A stretch of 64,000 nt of DNA from Parastagonospora avenae f. sp. tritici 18332-5 (GCA_022559985.1 JAFJTR010000095.1:3216-67215); one strand, 5' to 3'. Numbered from the stretch's first letter, positions 25,965 to 38,600 are shown. The notes: generated by a model from the sequence alone, not told the origin. Made by a program: numbers and translations.

Positions 25965-26453
25965 CTACTGCCGGACTACACTCTGTCCATCCATAACCTC
26001 GACGCAATACCGCGACCACTCTGCCCCCATGAGCACATCCCTATACAGTCCCGGACCGTACAGACTCATCTCGTAGTTCCAGTCAGCCTTGGTGCATACG
26101 ATGGAGCGCCCTTCCTCCTCGCTCTCTGTGTCCGGGACGAACACCATCAGTCTCCACACCCACACCATGCGCTTGTACAACTTGCGTCTGCACATGGGGC
26201 TTGTGGAGTGGTCTGCGAGCCATTCGAAGAGGCAGTATGGATGGAAAATATGACCACACGCGCGGATGGTGATGGTTGCTGGCATGCCTTTTTCTTTGGT
26301 AGGGCAGTCGGTGGGGTAGTGGGTGGTGCAGGACTCGAGGCAGATGCCGCAGGAGTCATTGGCGAGTGTGATGGTGGATGGGCATGTAAACATGAGGCCA
26401 CTGCGCAAGAATTCTTTTTGGCTTGCTTGCGGGTCTGGAATTTGGGAGCACAT
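25965..26453 (-). CDS. Small RING-H2-like protein with one zinc ligand replaced
   Basis: This is a single-exon gene of 162 residues with an ATG start (MCSQIPDPQ). A RING-like core lies at about residues 35-90: CGIC, then ACGH, then FHPYC. The last pair reads SPMC instead of CPMC, because the codon is AGC where TGC is expected. One ligand of the second zinc site is therefore missing, and E3 ubiquitin-ligase activity is doubtful. The rest of the protein has no known domain. The N-terminal layout resembles the RING pseudogene at 33115-33420, which suggests a small local family. It may be a real but diverged gene, or one starting to decay. Confidence 0.7.
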   Translation of the reverse strand: MCSQIPDPQASQKEFLRSGLMFTCPSTITLANDSCGICLESCTTHYPTDCPTKEKGMPATITIRACGHIFHPYCLFEWLADHSTSPMCRRKLYKRMVWVWRLMVFVPDTESEEEGRSIVCTKADWNYEMSLYGPGLYRDVLMGAEWSRYCVEVMDGQSVVRQ

Positions 26454-26775
26454 GATGTGTGTGGGGGTGTAGCCCGAAGACGAGTATACACAAGTGGGTG
26501 AGAAGTGGGTGTGATGTGAAGGTAGTGTGTGAAGATGTGTGTGATGACGTGGAAGTATTGAATGTGAGATGTGGTATGGGATATGTGCGAAGATATGTGC
26601 GAAGATATGTGCGAAGATATGTGCGGTGTTTGCTGTATCTCAGATGCAATAGAGGGGATGGAGGAATAAAGGGAATTTTCAGTTTATATAGTCCACAGCA
26701 TCAGCGCGGATCACACTGGTTTGAATTCTCCGCTTCTACCTATGGTACACGATATTTGGCGCGCTACCAAACTCC
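26454..26775. other. Short intergenic region with 12-bp repeat
   Basis: At 26581-26626 the 12-mer atatgtgcgaag is repeated three times plus a partial copy. The surrounding sequence is G/T-rich on the plus strand and lies upstream of the minus-strand RING gene. No gene seen. Confidence 0.75.
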
Positions 26776-29077
26776 TCAGCCCTCAGCCTCGATCTCGTAG
26801 GCGTTAGACTTGTGCTTTGGTTCGAATTTGAAGGTAGGCGGGGCCTTGCCGAGAAACATCTCGCTGTGGTAGGGTTAGCGCAGGATTCAACCAGAATTAC
26901 GTTTTGTTGTTTACCTTAACTTGATCCAATCCAAGTAGTGCTCGCTAGCCATCAATGTTTCGAGATCATTCCGACCTCTAAACCTCGGTGGACGGTCCTG
27001 AATATTTGGTGGTAGGTGTTCGAGTAGTCCAACAGGGACGTACCGATGCGCAAAGCTGAGCCACTCGAGCAAGAAGCGACGTGTCGCGCCGATGCCGAGC
27101 TCGTCGGAGCCCCACGTCTGTAGCCCGTACTTGGCAAACTTTTCGATGTATGCAAGTCGCTCAGTGGCAGACTTGTCGAGATACTGGCCCTTTTCAATTT
27201 CTTCGAAGATCCATGGCTTAATGAGTGCGCCACGACCAATCATGACTGAGTCGACATTGGCGTTGTTCATGTGGTTGTAGTAATCCTCGTGTGAGTAGCA
27301 GTCGCCGTTGCCGACAAAGTAGACGTGTCCGCCGTTGGCCTGATCACGAGGATCAGCTTCAGCCGCAGTATCTGTCTGAGCTTCTTTCTCTTTCTTCAAC
27401 CTCTTGATGAGAGTTGCACATTCGGCGATGTATGACCAATCTGCACTCTTCGAATAGCGCTGCTGCTTGCTCCTCCCGTGGAGCGTTATGGCCGCAACAC
27501 CGCTTGTGCCCTTGTCGGACGCGAGGGCCTCGTAACCTCCAAGGACGAGTCTCTTGATGAGTTTCTGTGCGGTCGGATGGTTGTCCTTGGTACCCATGCG
27601 GACCTTGACGGTGATAGGGACCTCCTTTGAAACGTAGTTCATGCCACGAAGGATGTTTTCGAGCTTTGCCTCGCTATCCAGAAGCGCCGAACCACTACCC
27701 TTTTCGCAAACCAGATTGATCGGACAGCCACAGTTCAAGTCGATAGCGCGCAGCTTTGGGCAGTTGTCTGTCAAGACTTCGACTGTCTTGTTTGCCAGCC
27801 AAGGCTTGTTCGCTGCAATTTGCGCACCAAACCTGATGTCCGCCGCGTTGTCGTAGCCTTGGACGACTGTGCCTTTGCTCTGGAACCTCGGAGCAGCAAT
27901 TTCCGATTCGTGAGCTTTCATGAGTGCCCACTCACCCCTCTCGCCCTGTATTAGAGGCATACCCATGGCCATCTCACTCCAGGTGACCTGGCAGCCGAGA
28001 TCTGCACACAGACGACGGTAGGGCATATTACCTTGGGTTGTCAAAGGTGCTAGGACAGGCGTCTCGGGTCCATAGTAGAGTCGTCGCTTTTCGGAGGGCC
28101 TGAAAGGTGCCTCAACATACTCGGCCCGTCGCGCATCTCTCTCCTCTTTCAGCGCTTCGGTATCACCCTGGTTGTTGTCGAATAGCTCGCGCTCGTGGTC
28201 CTTATTCGAGTTGATCCATTCTAGATATTGGTCCGATCTCGGAGTTCCAATCTTGCGCCTTGAGAGACCGAAGCGGACTTCTTTGGGCAGGATGTTGACT
28301 ACTTCAACTTCGTCATCCTCGAGGCCTGCGAATTTTGCCTTGCGCTCGGCATCTTCGTGGAGCACTAGCTCTTGTCTGCCATCTTCAGTGGTGCGCTCTT
28401 CGGAATGGCTGCCAACAAAACGGCACTTCCAGCCAAGATGGCAGTATCCCCTGACCTCGTAGATGGGACACTGGCCGTTGAAAGTGGTCAGATCTTCTCT
28501 GCGACCTTCCTTCAGGTACTTGCGCAGATCATGCTCGAACTTGCACTTGTCGCCGAATCTGCATTCAGGAGCGGAAAACTCATTGGAGAGGGCGCGGGTA
28601 CCGCACAGTGGCAACCTGTCGTGTGAACTTCCAAAGCTACGGCTTGTGTTTTGGCCTTTTTGTTTCTTGTCTTTTTTGTTGTTCTTGCCCTTGCCACCAG
28701 CACGGTTGTCGCGAGAATCACCTGCCTTGTGGCGGGCATCTGCGGCTTCTGCTGCATCGTCGTCGATAGGCTCACTCTTGACCTCAGCTTTATTGTCGCT
28801 CCGGTGGATAATGAATCTGGAGGAATTAGTAGGGGCCGTCAGTGTTTGGTATTGCCACGCACTCGGGCTTGATTGGCGCAACGCCTTTTTGGCGCTTTAC
28901 GGGAGAGTCGGCCATCTCGATGTCCTGACTGCCCGTCCTCAGGCGTTTTTTGTCGCTAGGAGGTTCAGTGTTGCTGCTAGATAGATCGTGGCCACCTGCA
29001 CTTTCGACGCCATTGCTGTCGACGACTATACTGGGCACGGACGCGTCGACAGCAAATTGATCACCTTCACCTGCCAT
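26776..29077 (-). CDS. DUS3: tRNA-dihydrouridine(47) synthase DUS3
   Basis: Minus-strand exons 29077-28863, 28816-26915 and 26863-26776 give 734 residues. The first intron (46 bp) has GTGCGT and a CTACTAAT branch site. The last exon gives the conserved basic tail (KFEPKHKSNAYE). The N-terminus is disordered and basic. Two CCCH zinc fingers follow (ECRFGDKCKFEH, and CPIYEVRGYCHLGWKCRF). The rest is the FMN-dependent TIM barrel, with NCGCPINLVCEKGSG holding the catalytic Cys and VKVRMG, TLHGR, FVGNGD and GRGALIKPW lining the flavin site. It reduces uridine 47 in cytoplasmic tRNAs. The two zinc fingers separate DUS3 from DUS1, DUS2 and DUS4. It is divergent from the BAP31-like gene. Confidence 0.96.
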
Positions 29078-29502
29078 TTTTACAGTGAGTGTAGTCGTGC
29101 AAGGTGATTGTTAGTCCTGCAGTCGACTTGGCTCTGGAGCAGCTCTATGCATCTGAATTTGTGAATCTTAGTACGGAGCTAGCCAGGATGGGCTAGGCGC
29201 GCAATGGAAGCTTGAACGCACGAGCCACATGCGAATGGGTGACGTATTTGTTCGCAGTGCGGCAGGCTAGCTGTGGCTTCTGTCATCCAGGTCGCGTCGC
29301 TGTGCCCACTTCCTTCAACGCCGTCTTCTGCCTTCTGGTACTCGTCCTCGCTCCTCTCTCCCAATCCCCCACTCTCTCCTCCCATCGACGCAGCCAGCCC
29401 TTCTTCCCCTCAACCCGCCTGGATAGTTTGCTGTTTTCACACTCGACCCCACTCGCACAACAAACATCAGCCGTACTGTAAGGCCACGACAGCACAGCCA
29501 AA
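29078..29502. promoter_or_regulatory. Divergent promoter DUS3 / BAP31-like
   Basis: The 425 bp between two opposite start codons are pyrimidine-rich on the plus strand near the BAP31-like start. I see no separate gene. Confidence 0.55.
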
Positions 29503-30316
29503 ATGACGCTCTACTACAGTTTGGTAAGTGCACCCCTCTCGATGCGTATACTCGAGGCAGCGACTATCGACAGGACGGCCATTGGCTCTGCGGTCCATGG
29601 ACTGCTCGCGTGCCTCCCTCTCCCGCCTCGAATGCATTTCTCCCGTAATGTGGCATCCATGCTTACTACTGTTCTGCCTGCAGGTCTTCCTCCTCTTGGT
29701 GACGGAGATGCTCATCTTCCTCGCCCTCATCGTCCCGCTGCCGTTCACCTGGCGTCGCAAGCTCTTCACCTTCATCTCGGAGAGCCCCATCGTAGCAAAA
29801 CTACAGTATGGTATGAAGATCACGTTCATCTTCATCCTGATCCTGTTCGTGGACAGCGTCAACCGCGTGTACCGCGTGCAGGTTGAGCTCTCTGGCATGG
29901 GCAACCAGCAGGGCGGCGGGTAAGCTGCATCGCACCTCGTTCACAAACACCAGCTAACCTCGTCAAGAAACGCCAGCCTCGGCGGTATCGAGCGCATGGA
30001 GGTCCAGGCCCGCAAGTTCTACTCGCAGCGCAACATGTACCTCTGCGGTTTCACCCTCTTCCTGTCTCTCATCCTGAACCGCACCTACGTCATGATCCTC
30101 GATGTCCTCCGTCTTGAGGAGGAGGTCAAGACCTTCAGGGGCGACCCCAAGGCCAAAGGCGGAAAGTCACTTAAGGACGTTGGCGGCGCTGGTGAGGTCG
30201 GTGCCCTCAAGGAGGAGCTTGCCCGCAAGGACCGTGACATGGAGAACCTGAAGAAGCAGGTCGAGAACATGCAGGCCGAGTACAACCGCATGGGTGATCA
30301 GGTCAGCGCCAAGTAG
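29503..30316 (+). CDS. BAP31/Yet-family ER membrane protein
   Basis: Exons 29503-29523, 29684-29919 and 29968-30316 give 201 residues. The first exon has only seven codons (MTLYYSL) and is followed by a 160-bp intron. Three hydrophobic segments are visible: about 6-27 (VFLLLVTEMLIFLALIV), about 45-62 (MKITFIFILILFVDSVNRVY) and about 103-120 (LCGFTLFLSLILNRTYVM). The C-terminal cytosolic part is a coiled coil (ALKEELARKDRDMENLKKQV) of the length usual in the family. BAP31/Yet proteins sit in the ER membrane and act in export or quality control of membrane proteins. No KKXX retrieval signal is at the end, which reads DQVSAK. Confidence 0.93.
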
Positions 30317-30900
30317 ATGACTCTTTACCCAGTTCAAGAGGGCAAGCAATACGATGGATGTGGAATGCTACCCCTGTCGGATTCTTTGGCACGCGAGCCT
30401 ATACGAGGACGTTGTTGCAAAGGTTGCTTTCTCTGCGCCACTGGACACGGAAAAGATACGCCCAGAAGCCCGTGGGATTACTCTCAACTTCAAGAGCCGA
30501 GGGGTCGGAGCGGTGGAAAAGGTTACGGTGTTGCTATTATCTAGTAGATTGATAGTATTATATGCGCAAATGTCATTATTCCTTGAATCCGAAAACAACA
30601 TGCGCCAAGTGGCTTTTGTAGTTATTATCCTATGGCGCATGAAGATTGAAAGCATAGGGTAACTATAATCGAGAGAGAACAAGGATCAGGAACCAGGTAT
30701 GCGGTGATCGGAGGCGTTCCGGAGATCTTGGGAAGCTTAACCACGCATCGCATCACATGCGAGGCTCGAGTACTGGTATAAAACCATCACGTCCCATTGT
30801 GTGACTATGAAGCATACTCGATGAGAGCCATTTATACGCCGTTTGAGCCGTGCGACTTCATCCAGGCTATCAATTGACCACCTGACAGATTATAGTCGAC
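30317..30900. other. Intergenic, BAP31-like 3' end and amidase promoter
   Basis: No supported gene. The final 100 bases before the amidase start are presumably its promoter and leader (a tataaaa-like stretch lies at about 30777). Confidence 0.55.
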
Positions 30901-32779
30901 ATGTCGAACAGCAGTCGCAACGCTCGCTTTTGCAACTACCCAAACCCTAGGGCGAACGAAGCTGTGTACCAAGCACCACCACCGCCAAAGAACCCCGTGA
31001 TCAAGGGGAGCACTTTGCACTATCTAAGCAACCTGTATGTGCAGCAACACGATGCAAATGCGCAGAAGCTGACTTCCACAGTGTTGCAGCGGTACCCTTC
31101 GTCCAGTATTTACTATGGAGCAATGCGGGCTTTGGCACGCTCCGCAGCTGCAAGGAGATTGCTGATGCAGAGCCGCGCCTTGATCCTACCGTCATACCTC
31201 TCGCCCAGCCCGGCGACGAAGCTCTTATAAGCTATACAGACGTCGTCGGCTTGTCCCGCGCACCGCCCAAGGATGGACAGCCGCGGTTCCACACCATCGA
31301 GGATATCCACGATGCCTACCAGAGCGGCGCCGTTACACCCACCTCTGTAGTCGAGGCTCTGCTGCCAATGATACGTAGAGATATTGCGAAGCGCGGTCCG
31401 CATTCCACAGCCTTCACAGAGAGCAAAGTGGAGCTGGTCAGACAGGCAGCTGAGGCTTCTACACAGCGCTGGAAGGCCGGAAAGCCATTGGGCATCCTGG
31501 ACGGCGTCCCTTTCGCCGCTAAAGACGACCTAGACGTCAAGGGCTACAAGAGGCACATGGGCACCGGCCACGACTACACTCAAGGCAAGGAAGTGGAAAC
31601 CAGCTGGTGCGTGAAGAAGATCGAGGAGGCTGGCGCTGTGCTGATTGGGAAATTAAATATGCATGAACTGGGCTCTGGTGAGTGTCTATTGTGCTGCACA
31701 ACATTGCGTGCGAGCTGAGAATGCTAGACACAACGAACAACAACCCCATCTGGGGCACCCCATTGAACCCCTATAACGCCTCGTACTATACGGGTGGCTC
31801 ATCGGGAGGCGTCGCATCTGCCGTAGGTCACGGAATCGTGCCTTTCGGCATCGGCTCTGATGGCGGTGGCTCAGTCCGTATACCCAGTAACTACTGTGGA
31901 CTCTTTGGCCTCAAGACTTCGCATGGCCGCGTCTCGACTGCCCCTATGCCGGGAGGAATGAAGTCGGTCGTGGTCCGTGGTCCGTTAACCACAAGCATGG
32001 CAGACCTGGACATCTCCTACCGCATCCTTGCTCAGCCCGACCCTTCGTGCTATCCTTCCTCACATTTCAGTCCCCCCAAGCCGCATACCGGCCCACGCAA
32101 CAAGGTCATCGGCATTTGTAAGCCTTGGTTCGACCGTGCCGATCCTGCCGTACAGGAAGCCTGTCAGTCTGCAATGCAATACATGCAGTCTGAGTTGGGT
32201 TACAAAGTCATCGATATCAGCATACCGCTGTTGCAAGAAGGCCAACTCGCACATGCCATGACTATCCTCGCTGAGGGGGTCGATTTGAGTCGTCCAATAT
32301 GGGGGCTCACGCCTGCAAACCGGATCCTGATGAGTGTGGCGAAGCAGACACCGACTATCGATTTCTTGTTAGCACAGCGTGTTCGGAACGTGATTATGGA
32401 GCATTTGGCTCATCTCTTCGAAACACATCCCGGATTGATCATTGTTACGCCTACGACGCCGAATGTAGGCTGGCCAATCGAGGATGCGGACCTGGCCTGC
32501 GGCATGTCGAATGCTAATATGACGTTGAGAAGTATGGAATATGTGTGGCTTGCAAATTTTACTGGAGTTCCGTGCATCCAATTGCCGGTAGGCTATGCGG
32601 ATGCCGTCAAGGGCAAAGGAAAGGTTCCGATCGGGCTAAGTGGGCATGGCGATTGGGGAAGCGAGGATGCATTGATCGAGTTTGGTTACGATGGCGAGAG
32701 GTGGCTGCATGAGGGTCGTAAGGGTGGTAGACCATTGCCAGAAGGGTGGGTCGACATTCTCAACCTTGGACAGGGTTGA
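30901..32779 (+). CDS. Amidase-signature family hydrolase
   Basis: Exons 30901-31034, 31082-31677 and 31728-32779 give 593 residues. Introns are 47 and 50 bp. The first joint gives SNL|VAAVPF and the second GS|DTTNNN. The amidase signature is complete: Lys in FAAKDDLD, the Gly/Ser loop GGSSGGVASAVGHG, and the nucleophile region GIGSDGGGSVRIP (Ser-cisSer-Lys triad). The N-terminal 100 or so residues are an extension found in fungal members of this group. No signal peptide, so probably intracellular. Substrate cannot be read from the sequence; the family hydrolyses fatty-acid amides, indole-3-acetamide and other amides. It is not GatA, because the extension and downstream sequence differ. Confidence 0.9.
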
Positions 32780-33114
32780 AGCTGTTGGATAGCGAACATT
32801 GGTGAGTCATTCGTTCATAGTAGCGTATCTCAAAACACCCTCCGACCCGTCTACCGCGCTTTGCAGAGTTGATCTGAACCCTTTGCGTGATCCAAGAGCG
32901 CACCAGCAATATCAATATTATAAGCATGGTAGCGAGTTGATTCGAAATAGCGCCATTACCCTCAGGATGTTATTTAAGTAAAAAATCGCCCACTTCCCTC
33001 TTGTTCACACATCCCACACTTCTCACACAATTCTACCATCACAAGATTGCACATCTCACACAATTTTACCTTCACACAACCACACACACTACTTCCCCTA
33101 TCAATACCACAACC
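32780..33114. other. Intergenic, amidase 3' side
   Basis: The last 120 bases are a C/A/T-rich leader-like tract with repeated cacacaatt and tcacacaa words, directly upstream of the RING pseudogene ATG. No gene seen. Confidence 0.6.
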
Positions 33115-33420
33115 ATGTCTGCTGTCCCTGCCCCGAGCAAAGAGAGGCGTTGTGAGCTCCTTGTCACATTCACTACCATCCCCAAGATATGCGCAGAGGA
33201 TTGCAGCATCTGCCTCGAATCCATCACTGACAATAGCGGGCATCAACTCCCCCTCTGCAAGCACTTCTACCACTACTAGTGCTTGCTCACATGACCGGAG
33301 CAGATTTCAACATGCCCCATGTGCCGGCAGGAGATGTTCGTTCCGGCAAAGCCGAAGCGCAAATAGGCCGTTCCCTTCGATACCGGGGACCTGATCATCT
33401 CTGAGGCTGTGTACCAGTAG
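33115..33420 (+). pseudogene. RING-H2 pseudogene with three premature stops
   Basis: The frame starts with a good ATG (MSAVPAPSKERRCELL), and the RING ligands are all readable in one frame: CSIC, then LCKH, then YHY-x-C, then CPMC. The frame is interrupted by TAG at 33277, TGA at 33292 and TAG at 33364, and ends at TAG 33418. No frameshift is needed to follow the domain. TAG codons within otherwise clean sequence could come from CAG by C-to-T change, as in RIP, but this is inference. A possible relative is the RING gene at 25965-26453. An intron that removes the stops is not obvious. Confidence 0.7.
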
Positions 33421-33695
33421 TAGAAGGGGAGTGAGGGGGGCGAAGAGGAGGTCAAGGCCTTCAAGGAAATTTTTGAAGAGAAAATTGTTGTGGGTGAACC
33501 AGAGTTTGGCAGCAGGAGGGAGGCGGGGTGTGTGGTAGCGATGATAACGCTAGTTTCGCTACCATGTATTCCTTTTTGCTGTACACCAATTCCACACGTC
33601 CATTTTTTATTGCACTGTGATAAAGCTCTGTGAATTTACAGGCTGCATTATCAGGTATGTGATTGATGTCCCTCGATGCTATGAGGATATACAGG

Positions 33696-35680
33696 CTACC
33701 TGATCGGACGGCCATCTTTTATCTCGCCGTACGCAGGCGGATCGTATTCTCCGAAGCAAGCATAGTCGTAATCAGCCTTTTCGATCTCCTTCTCCATAAC
33801 CTTGACGAATGTGGACATCTCGCACCACCCGTCGTCCCTGTTCCCACAGTCCTTGTGGCTCCTGCCCAGAGGTATGGTCCGTTGGTTGAGGATGAAACGA
33901 ACGTAGGTTGTTGGTTCACCATCGAGGTAGACCTTTTTATCCGATCTATCCGGATTGACTGGTGCGGGCGTTTTGATGAGCTCAATGTCCAATCTCCCAG
34001 CAAAAGGCATTAGATAAGAAATTATCAACTCCCTGTCCTTCTTGATGTGGGAAGTGGGTAAGTACTCTGCAAACTGCGTCAAACCAAACGCGACCAGAAT
34101 GCTAATGATATTCGCATCATGGCTGAAATCCAAATTGATGTTCTGGTCCACTGGGAACGTGACAGTATTATTGTCGAGTGTGGTGTTGATTTGGCCGGCA
34201 GGATCAGCAATAACATGGTGTTGCATACGAGCCAATACCTCCTGCACGTAACCTACAACAAATTAGACAAGCCCCAGAGAGTGGATCTTTGTACTTACCA
34301 ACGCCAATTGCTCGTCCGACGGGCGAACCAAAGGCCGTACCAGCAGAGAATGCGATGTCAAGTGCGTATTCGTAACCCTCCCATTCTTCGTAAGTGAACA
34401 GGCCGCAGAAATGAGAGAAACCGAGCCCAACGGTCTCATATGCACAAAGAGCTTGAGCGTTATCTTACTGCTGTCAGTAGACATTCTTTTTGTCGCATGC
34501 GTCGATGCTTACATGTATCACTAAGAGTCCAGTCGAGGTCGCCGGTGATATTCGTTCGAATCCGCTCATGGGCGTCGTGAAGGTACACGCCGACCCATTC
34601 CATCAACGCTACCGTAATTTAGCATCGCTATTACCATACTAAGCACCTATTGCTTACCTTCTCTGGCCGTCAGCCAGCCTGTATGGTTGCATTGTTTGTA
34701 TCCCGCCAAGGTGTTGTTAAAGCCCGGCCACTCTATCGCTAGCTCCAACGTTGCATTTTGCGTCCAGCCCAAACCGAAGAAGCCAGCGAGGAAATACTCA
34801 GCTGACTCATACATGCGGCGCTGAGTTGTGCTGCGGACGACGATCTTGCTGCCATTGTTTGGGTACAGGTGGCCATACTGGTAGTAGTGCAAGGTCCCTG
34901 ACTGGAAAAGCTCCGCTTTGCCATTGGGGACCAGTATTTCAGCGCCCAGCATGAATTTCCATTCATTGAGAAACGAGAGAGGGCCATGGCCTGCAAACTT
35001 TCCTTCCGCTGCCGCAAGCTTCAGGCCAAGAGTACGTTCAGCTGCGTCTCCGCTGACCTCAGGGTAGCGACTGCCATGGCGATGGACCATGTTTAACCAC
35101 GTGACATTAGATCCGGAAGGAACGGAATACTCGTTGACGCCGAAGCCGCGAGGATTAGGGAAATATGGGCTCAAGATAGCCAGGCGCTGGAAGATGTTGG
35201 TGTTGTTGACATTACCAGCGATTGGTATTTGAGTCTCTAGGGGCGTATTTGGTATGTACGAAACGCCAGGAAACGGAGCTGCGTTCGTCTGAGCGAGCCA
35301 TGGTGCATCGCCAGTCTGCGTAGGACCTAGGCAAGTATGAGTAACTTTGGATCAGCTTCGTGTTGTGAGTCTTACCAGCAAAGTGCCCATCGTCTGTCAT
35401 AAAATAGTCTGGTAGACCTGCTGACTTGGTGGTAGGCGTGGCTAGCTCATTGTCAGTATGTCGATTGAGTTCGCTTAATTGTCATATTCTTGCATACGCT
35501 TCACGACCTCTTGTCCAGTCACGATTGGCACTTGTCGTCCATATCCACCTTCACAAGTCAGTGATTTATTTGCGAATGCAGCGAAATACCTCATTCAATC
35601 TTCAAACAAACTAACGCACCATATTTTGCTGGATTGAAGGAGTTCAGTACCTGCAGCGAGAGCTCAAAGATGCCGAGCAT
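33696..35680 (-). CDS. Histidine acid phosphatase (phytase/acid phosphatase family), secreted type
   Basis: Seven minus-strand exons: 35680-35620, 35548-35498, 35441-35376, 35326-34658, 34608-34513, 34463-34299 and 34252-33696, giving 554 residues with the start used here. Introns are 46-71 bp and all junctions keep frame. The catalytic motif RHGSRYP begins with Arg142 in VHRHGSRYPE. The proton donor is the HD of DFSHDANI near the C-terminus. N-linked sites (NNT, NVT, NAT, NIT) suggest secretion. The family hydrolyses phosphate monoesters, including phytate in some members. The N-terminus is unsure: MLGIFELS is the first in-frame ATG and is not a clear signal peptide. A ttacag acceptor just upstream could join an earlier exon, so the true protein may be longer. 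Confidence 0.88.
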
Positions 35681-38600
35681 ATCTGTAATGGACACCAAAT
35701 AAGACGCGCAGAGATCGCTCAAGACGGGAGCCAAAAAAGGAGAACGAACAAAGCGTGGTGGAAGGCGTTGTACCACAAACTGTCTGCAGCTAAGATGGAC
35801 CGATGAGACTGTTGATGTTTGTGATTCGCACAGGCCACCACTAGCACAGCGGTGACGCCATAGTAAAGTCGAAACCACCAAGGTACATTGGCGAGACCAC
35901 CACCAACCTCGCGACAGCTATGCGAGCAGTTAACCTAATTAGCACTGCATGTTCGACATGTCGCTCAAGTAGTCGCTTAAGTAGAGGTAATTGAGGGTTT
36001 CCGTACGATGCGACTTGATATCATTGAAGTATAAAGCCCCCGTGGACCCCAAGTTGCGCGACTGCTAAGTCAGAGAACTGAGCATCTGCATGCATCCCAA
36101 GGTCTTTGCCAAATGACCGTCATGCAGATACACAATTATACGGAGACTAGGACGCTTCGATTTACGAAGGAATTAAGAACTGTACAACCATGAAGTCACG
36201 CATAAGGGCCTGCGAAAGTTACCTACCTACTATAGGTCATGCAGTTGTGAAGTTGGCTGCCAGCGTGAGGAAATTCTCCACCTGGCCAAACGTCTAGCTG
36301 CCATATCCACAATATCGATACTGCGAGACTTCGGAGATACATCGTGTCTTCTGGCCCGCACCATCAGTAAAACCCTGGTCACATTTTCACGCTCTTCGTT
36401 TTCTACGAGTCTTGGAGATGGACGGGTCATAACTGGACTAAAATTGCAAAATAGAGCTGGAGATTTGACGGTATGTTGTAGAGACTCCCCAGAAGTATTG
36501 CTGTGGTGGCGTTGCCCGCCTCGTAGTGGATCGTGGGCCCAAGGATTTAATAACCCTGTTGGTTTGCCAGTGTATGTGTATGAGAACAAAAATCGCCGAA
36601 GGACTATCCTTTGTCTTCATACATACGGCCGTAATCGAGTCACAGACCATTATCAGAGGTTCGAGAGTCCTCGAGGGCTACATCTGATGCTAAAGATGGA
36701 AATCTGGTGGCAAGTAATATGTTGTGTACAAGCGACTCCATGTCGCGAACGTGACTGTCAATGTATCTATTTAGACGCTTCCATGCACTTTATACATATA
36801 ACCTAGTTCATAAGCGGCCATTCTTCGAAGCGATATACATGTTTGCGTCCGGTTATGGTACCCAGTCACCCAGCCCTGTTTCTGGGACAGCGCCGGGGCA
36901 GCGGCGCTACAGCGGTGAGCCCTTATGCAATCATGAGGCGTGACTTGAATCAAGAAGGTGTTGCCGTCATCGTGCTCTTCGGGCCGATGCGAAGAGGGGT
37001 CCACCTGGTATGTTTCAGGTACCGCTTGCAGCAAAATTGAAGTGTCTGCAGTAAAAACTGGAGATAAGCGACGTCCGAAAAGATTGCTTATGCCGATATG
37101 TTTGCTTAACGCAAGAGGTCATTTGTTAGCAAAGCCGACTTTTTTGCACCTCCTTAGGTCAAATTTGTATGGTAAAAAAGTTGCCAAGATAATTGCTTAT
37201 TGCCAGGTTTCACTGTACCAGGGATCGGTACGTATTACCCCACAGAAGGAGCTTACCGGCATTGAAAGACGCGCAATGTTCTTCAGTATCCACCGGCGTT
37301 CTTGTCAAGGTCCACAGAGGTTCAATATTCCTCCCTACAATACGTTATGGGGCGGAGCAATGGAACTGACTCGCAAGAGTCAAGAGTATCAGACACAAGG
37401 CCCGACGAATGAACTATGAGATCAGAGCCAGACGTCTTCGCTGCCGGGAGGTTCGCAATTCGGACCGCAGAATTGGATTGTAATAATGACAGCACAATGC
37501 CTTCCGAAGACACCTGCTTCTTCAAACGTAAGGTCTACCAAACGACGTCATGCCAATTATGATATGACACACTTAACGATCTTCACATGGAAGCCTGCCA
37601 ATACGATCATTTCCACTCTATAGAATAGGATGAAGTGTGCAAAGGACTTCTGTCTCGCACAGCTCTACAAATCCTCAAGCTTTCAACGACTTTTGAGATG
37701 GCACACTACTCGAATCACGCAAGTGAAGCTGGAATGGCGAACTTATCCTGCTGTTGTTTGGGTTGCAGTGCCTGCATAACGGCCTTGCACGACTGCAGAC
37801 GTACAGCGTGCCACGTGCTCAGGTGGTTACTATCAAAGTAGATAGCAACTACCTACATGCCATGGAGTGTATTACGGCGTCGAATCAAAGCGATGCACGT
37901 GCTCATAGTGAAAGGTCACTGAAGGGCAGTCATTACCGGCCGGCAAATTGCTGCAAGAATAAGGTGCTTAGTGCTGCTTTAGCATCAAGTTGATCGACAT
38001 TAGACTGCGAGGCAAAGTCGACAGCAGAGCAGTGGGAGGCCTCATCGCTCACCTAGTCACGTTGGGGAACGAGGTAATATCCGCCATCGGTGGGACGAGG
38101 TGAGATGTCGTGACTGACCCCAAGCTGCATTTATAACGGACATTGACCTATGTTTAGAACAATTTCCGCCAGCACTCTGAGGGCCGCGGGTGTTATCATC
38201 CGAATTGCATGTACTGTAGATTGCAATAACGTGGTTCTGAACGATCGCCGTCGGGCAGAAGAGCGGTGACTTTTTGACGCAGTCGATGCCACAGAACATG
38301 AATCGACGACGTCCTACCATGGTAGTGGAGCATATCGCACCCATTATTGAGCGTAGCAGGTGGAGGACGACAGGTCATCTGGGAATGCAGCGCCCGATGC
38401 CGCGCTCACTGAGACGAATGATGGCGCTCACGCAGTCAAGGGAGCGTCACCAACCCTGGGCGATCGACGTGTCCGAGCCAGTGGAAGGCGGATGGTGGAA
38501 AGGGCAAGACGCACCCACGGCATGCTGACCCAGAGCAGGGGAAGGCGGAAACAATGCCTAATCCTTTGACATGACGATTCGCTCCAAGCGTTGGAGGTCC

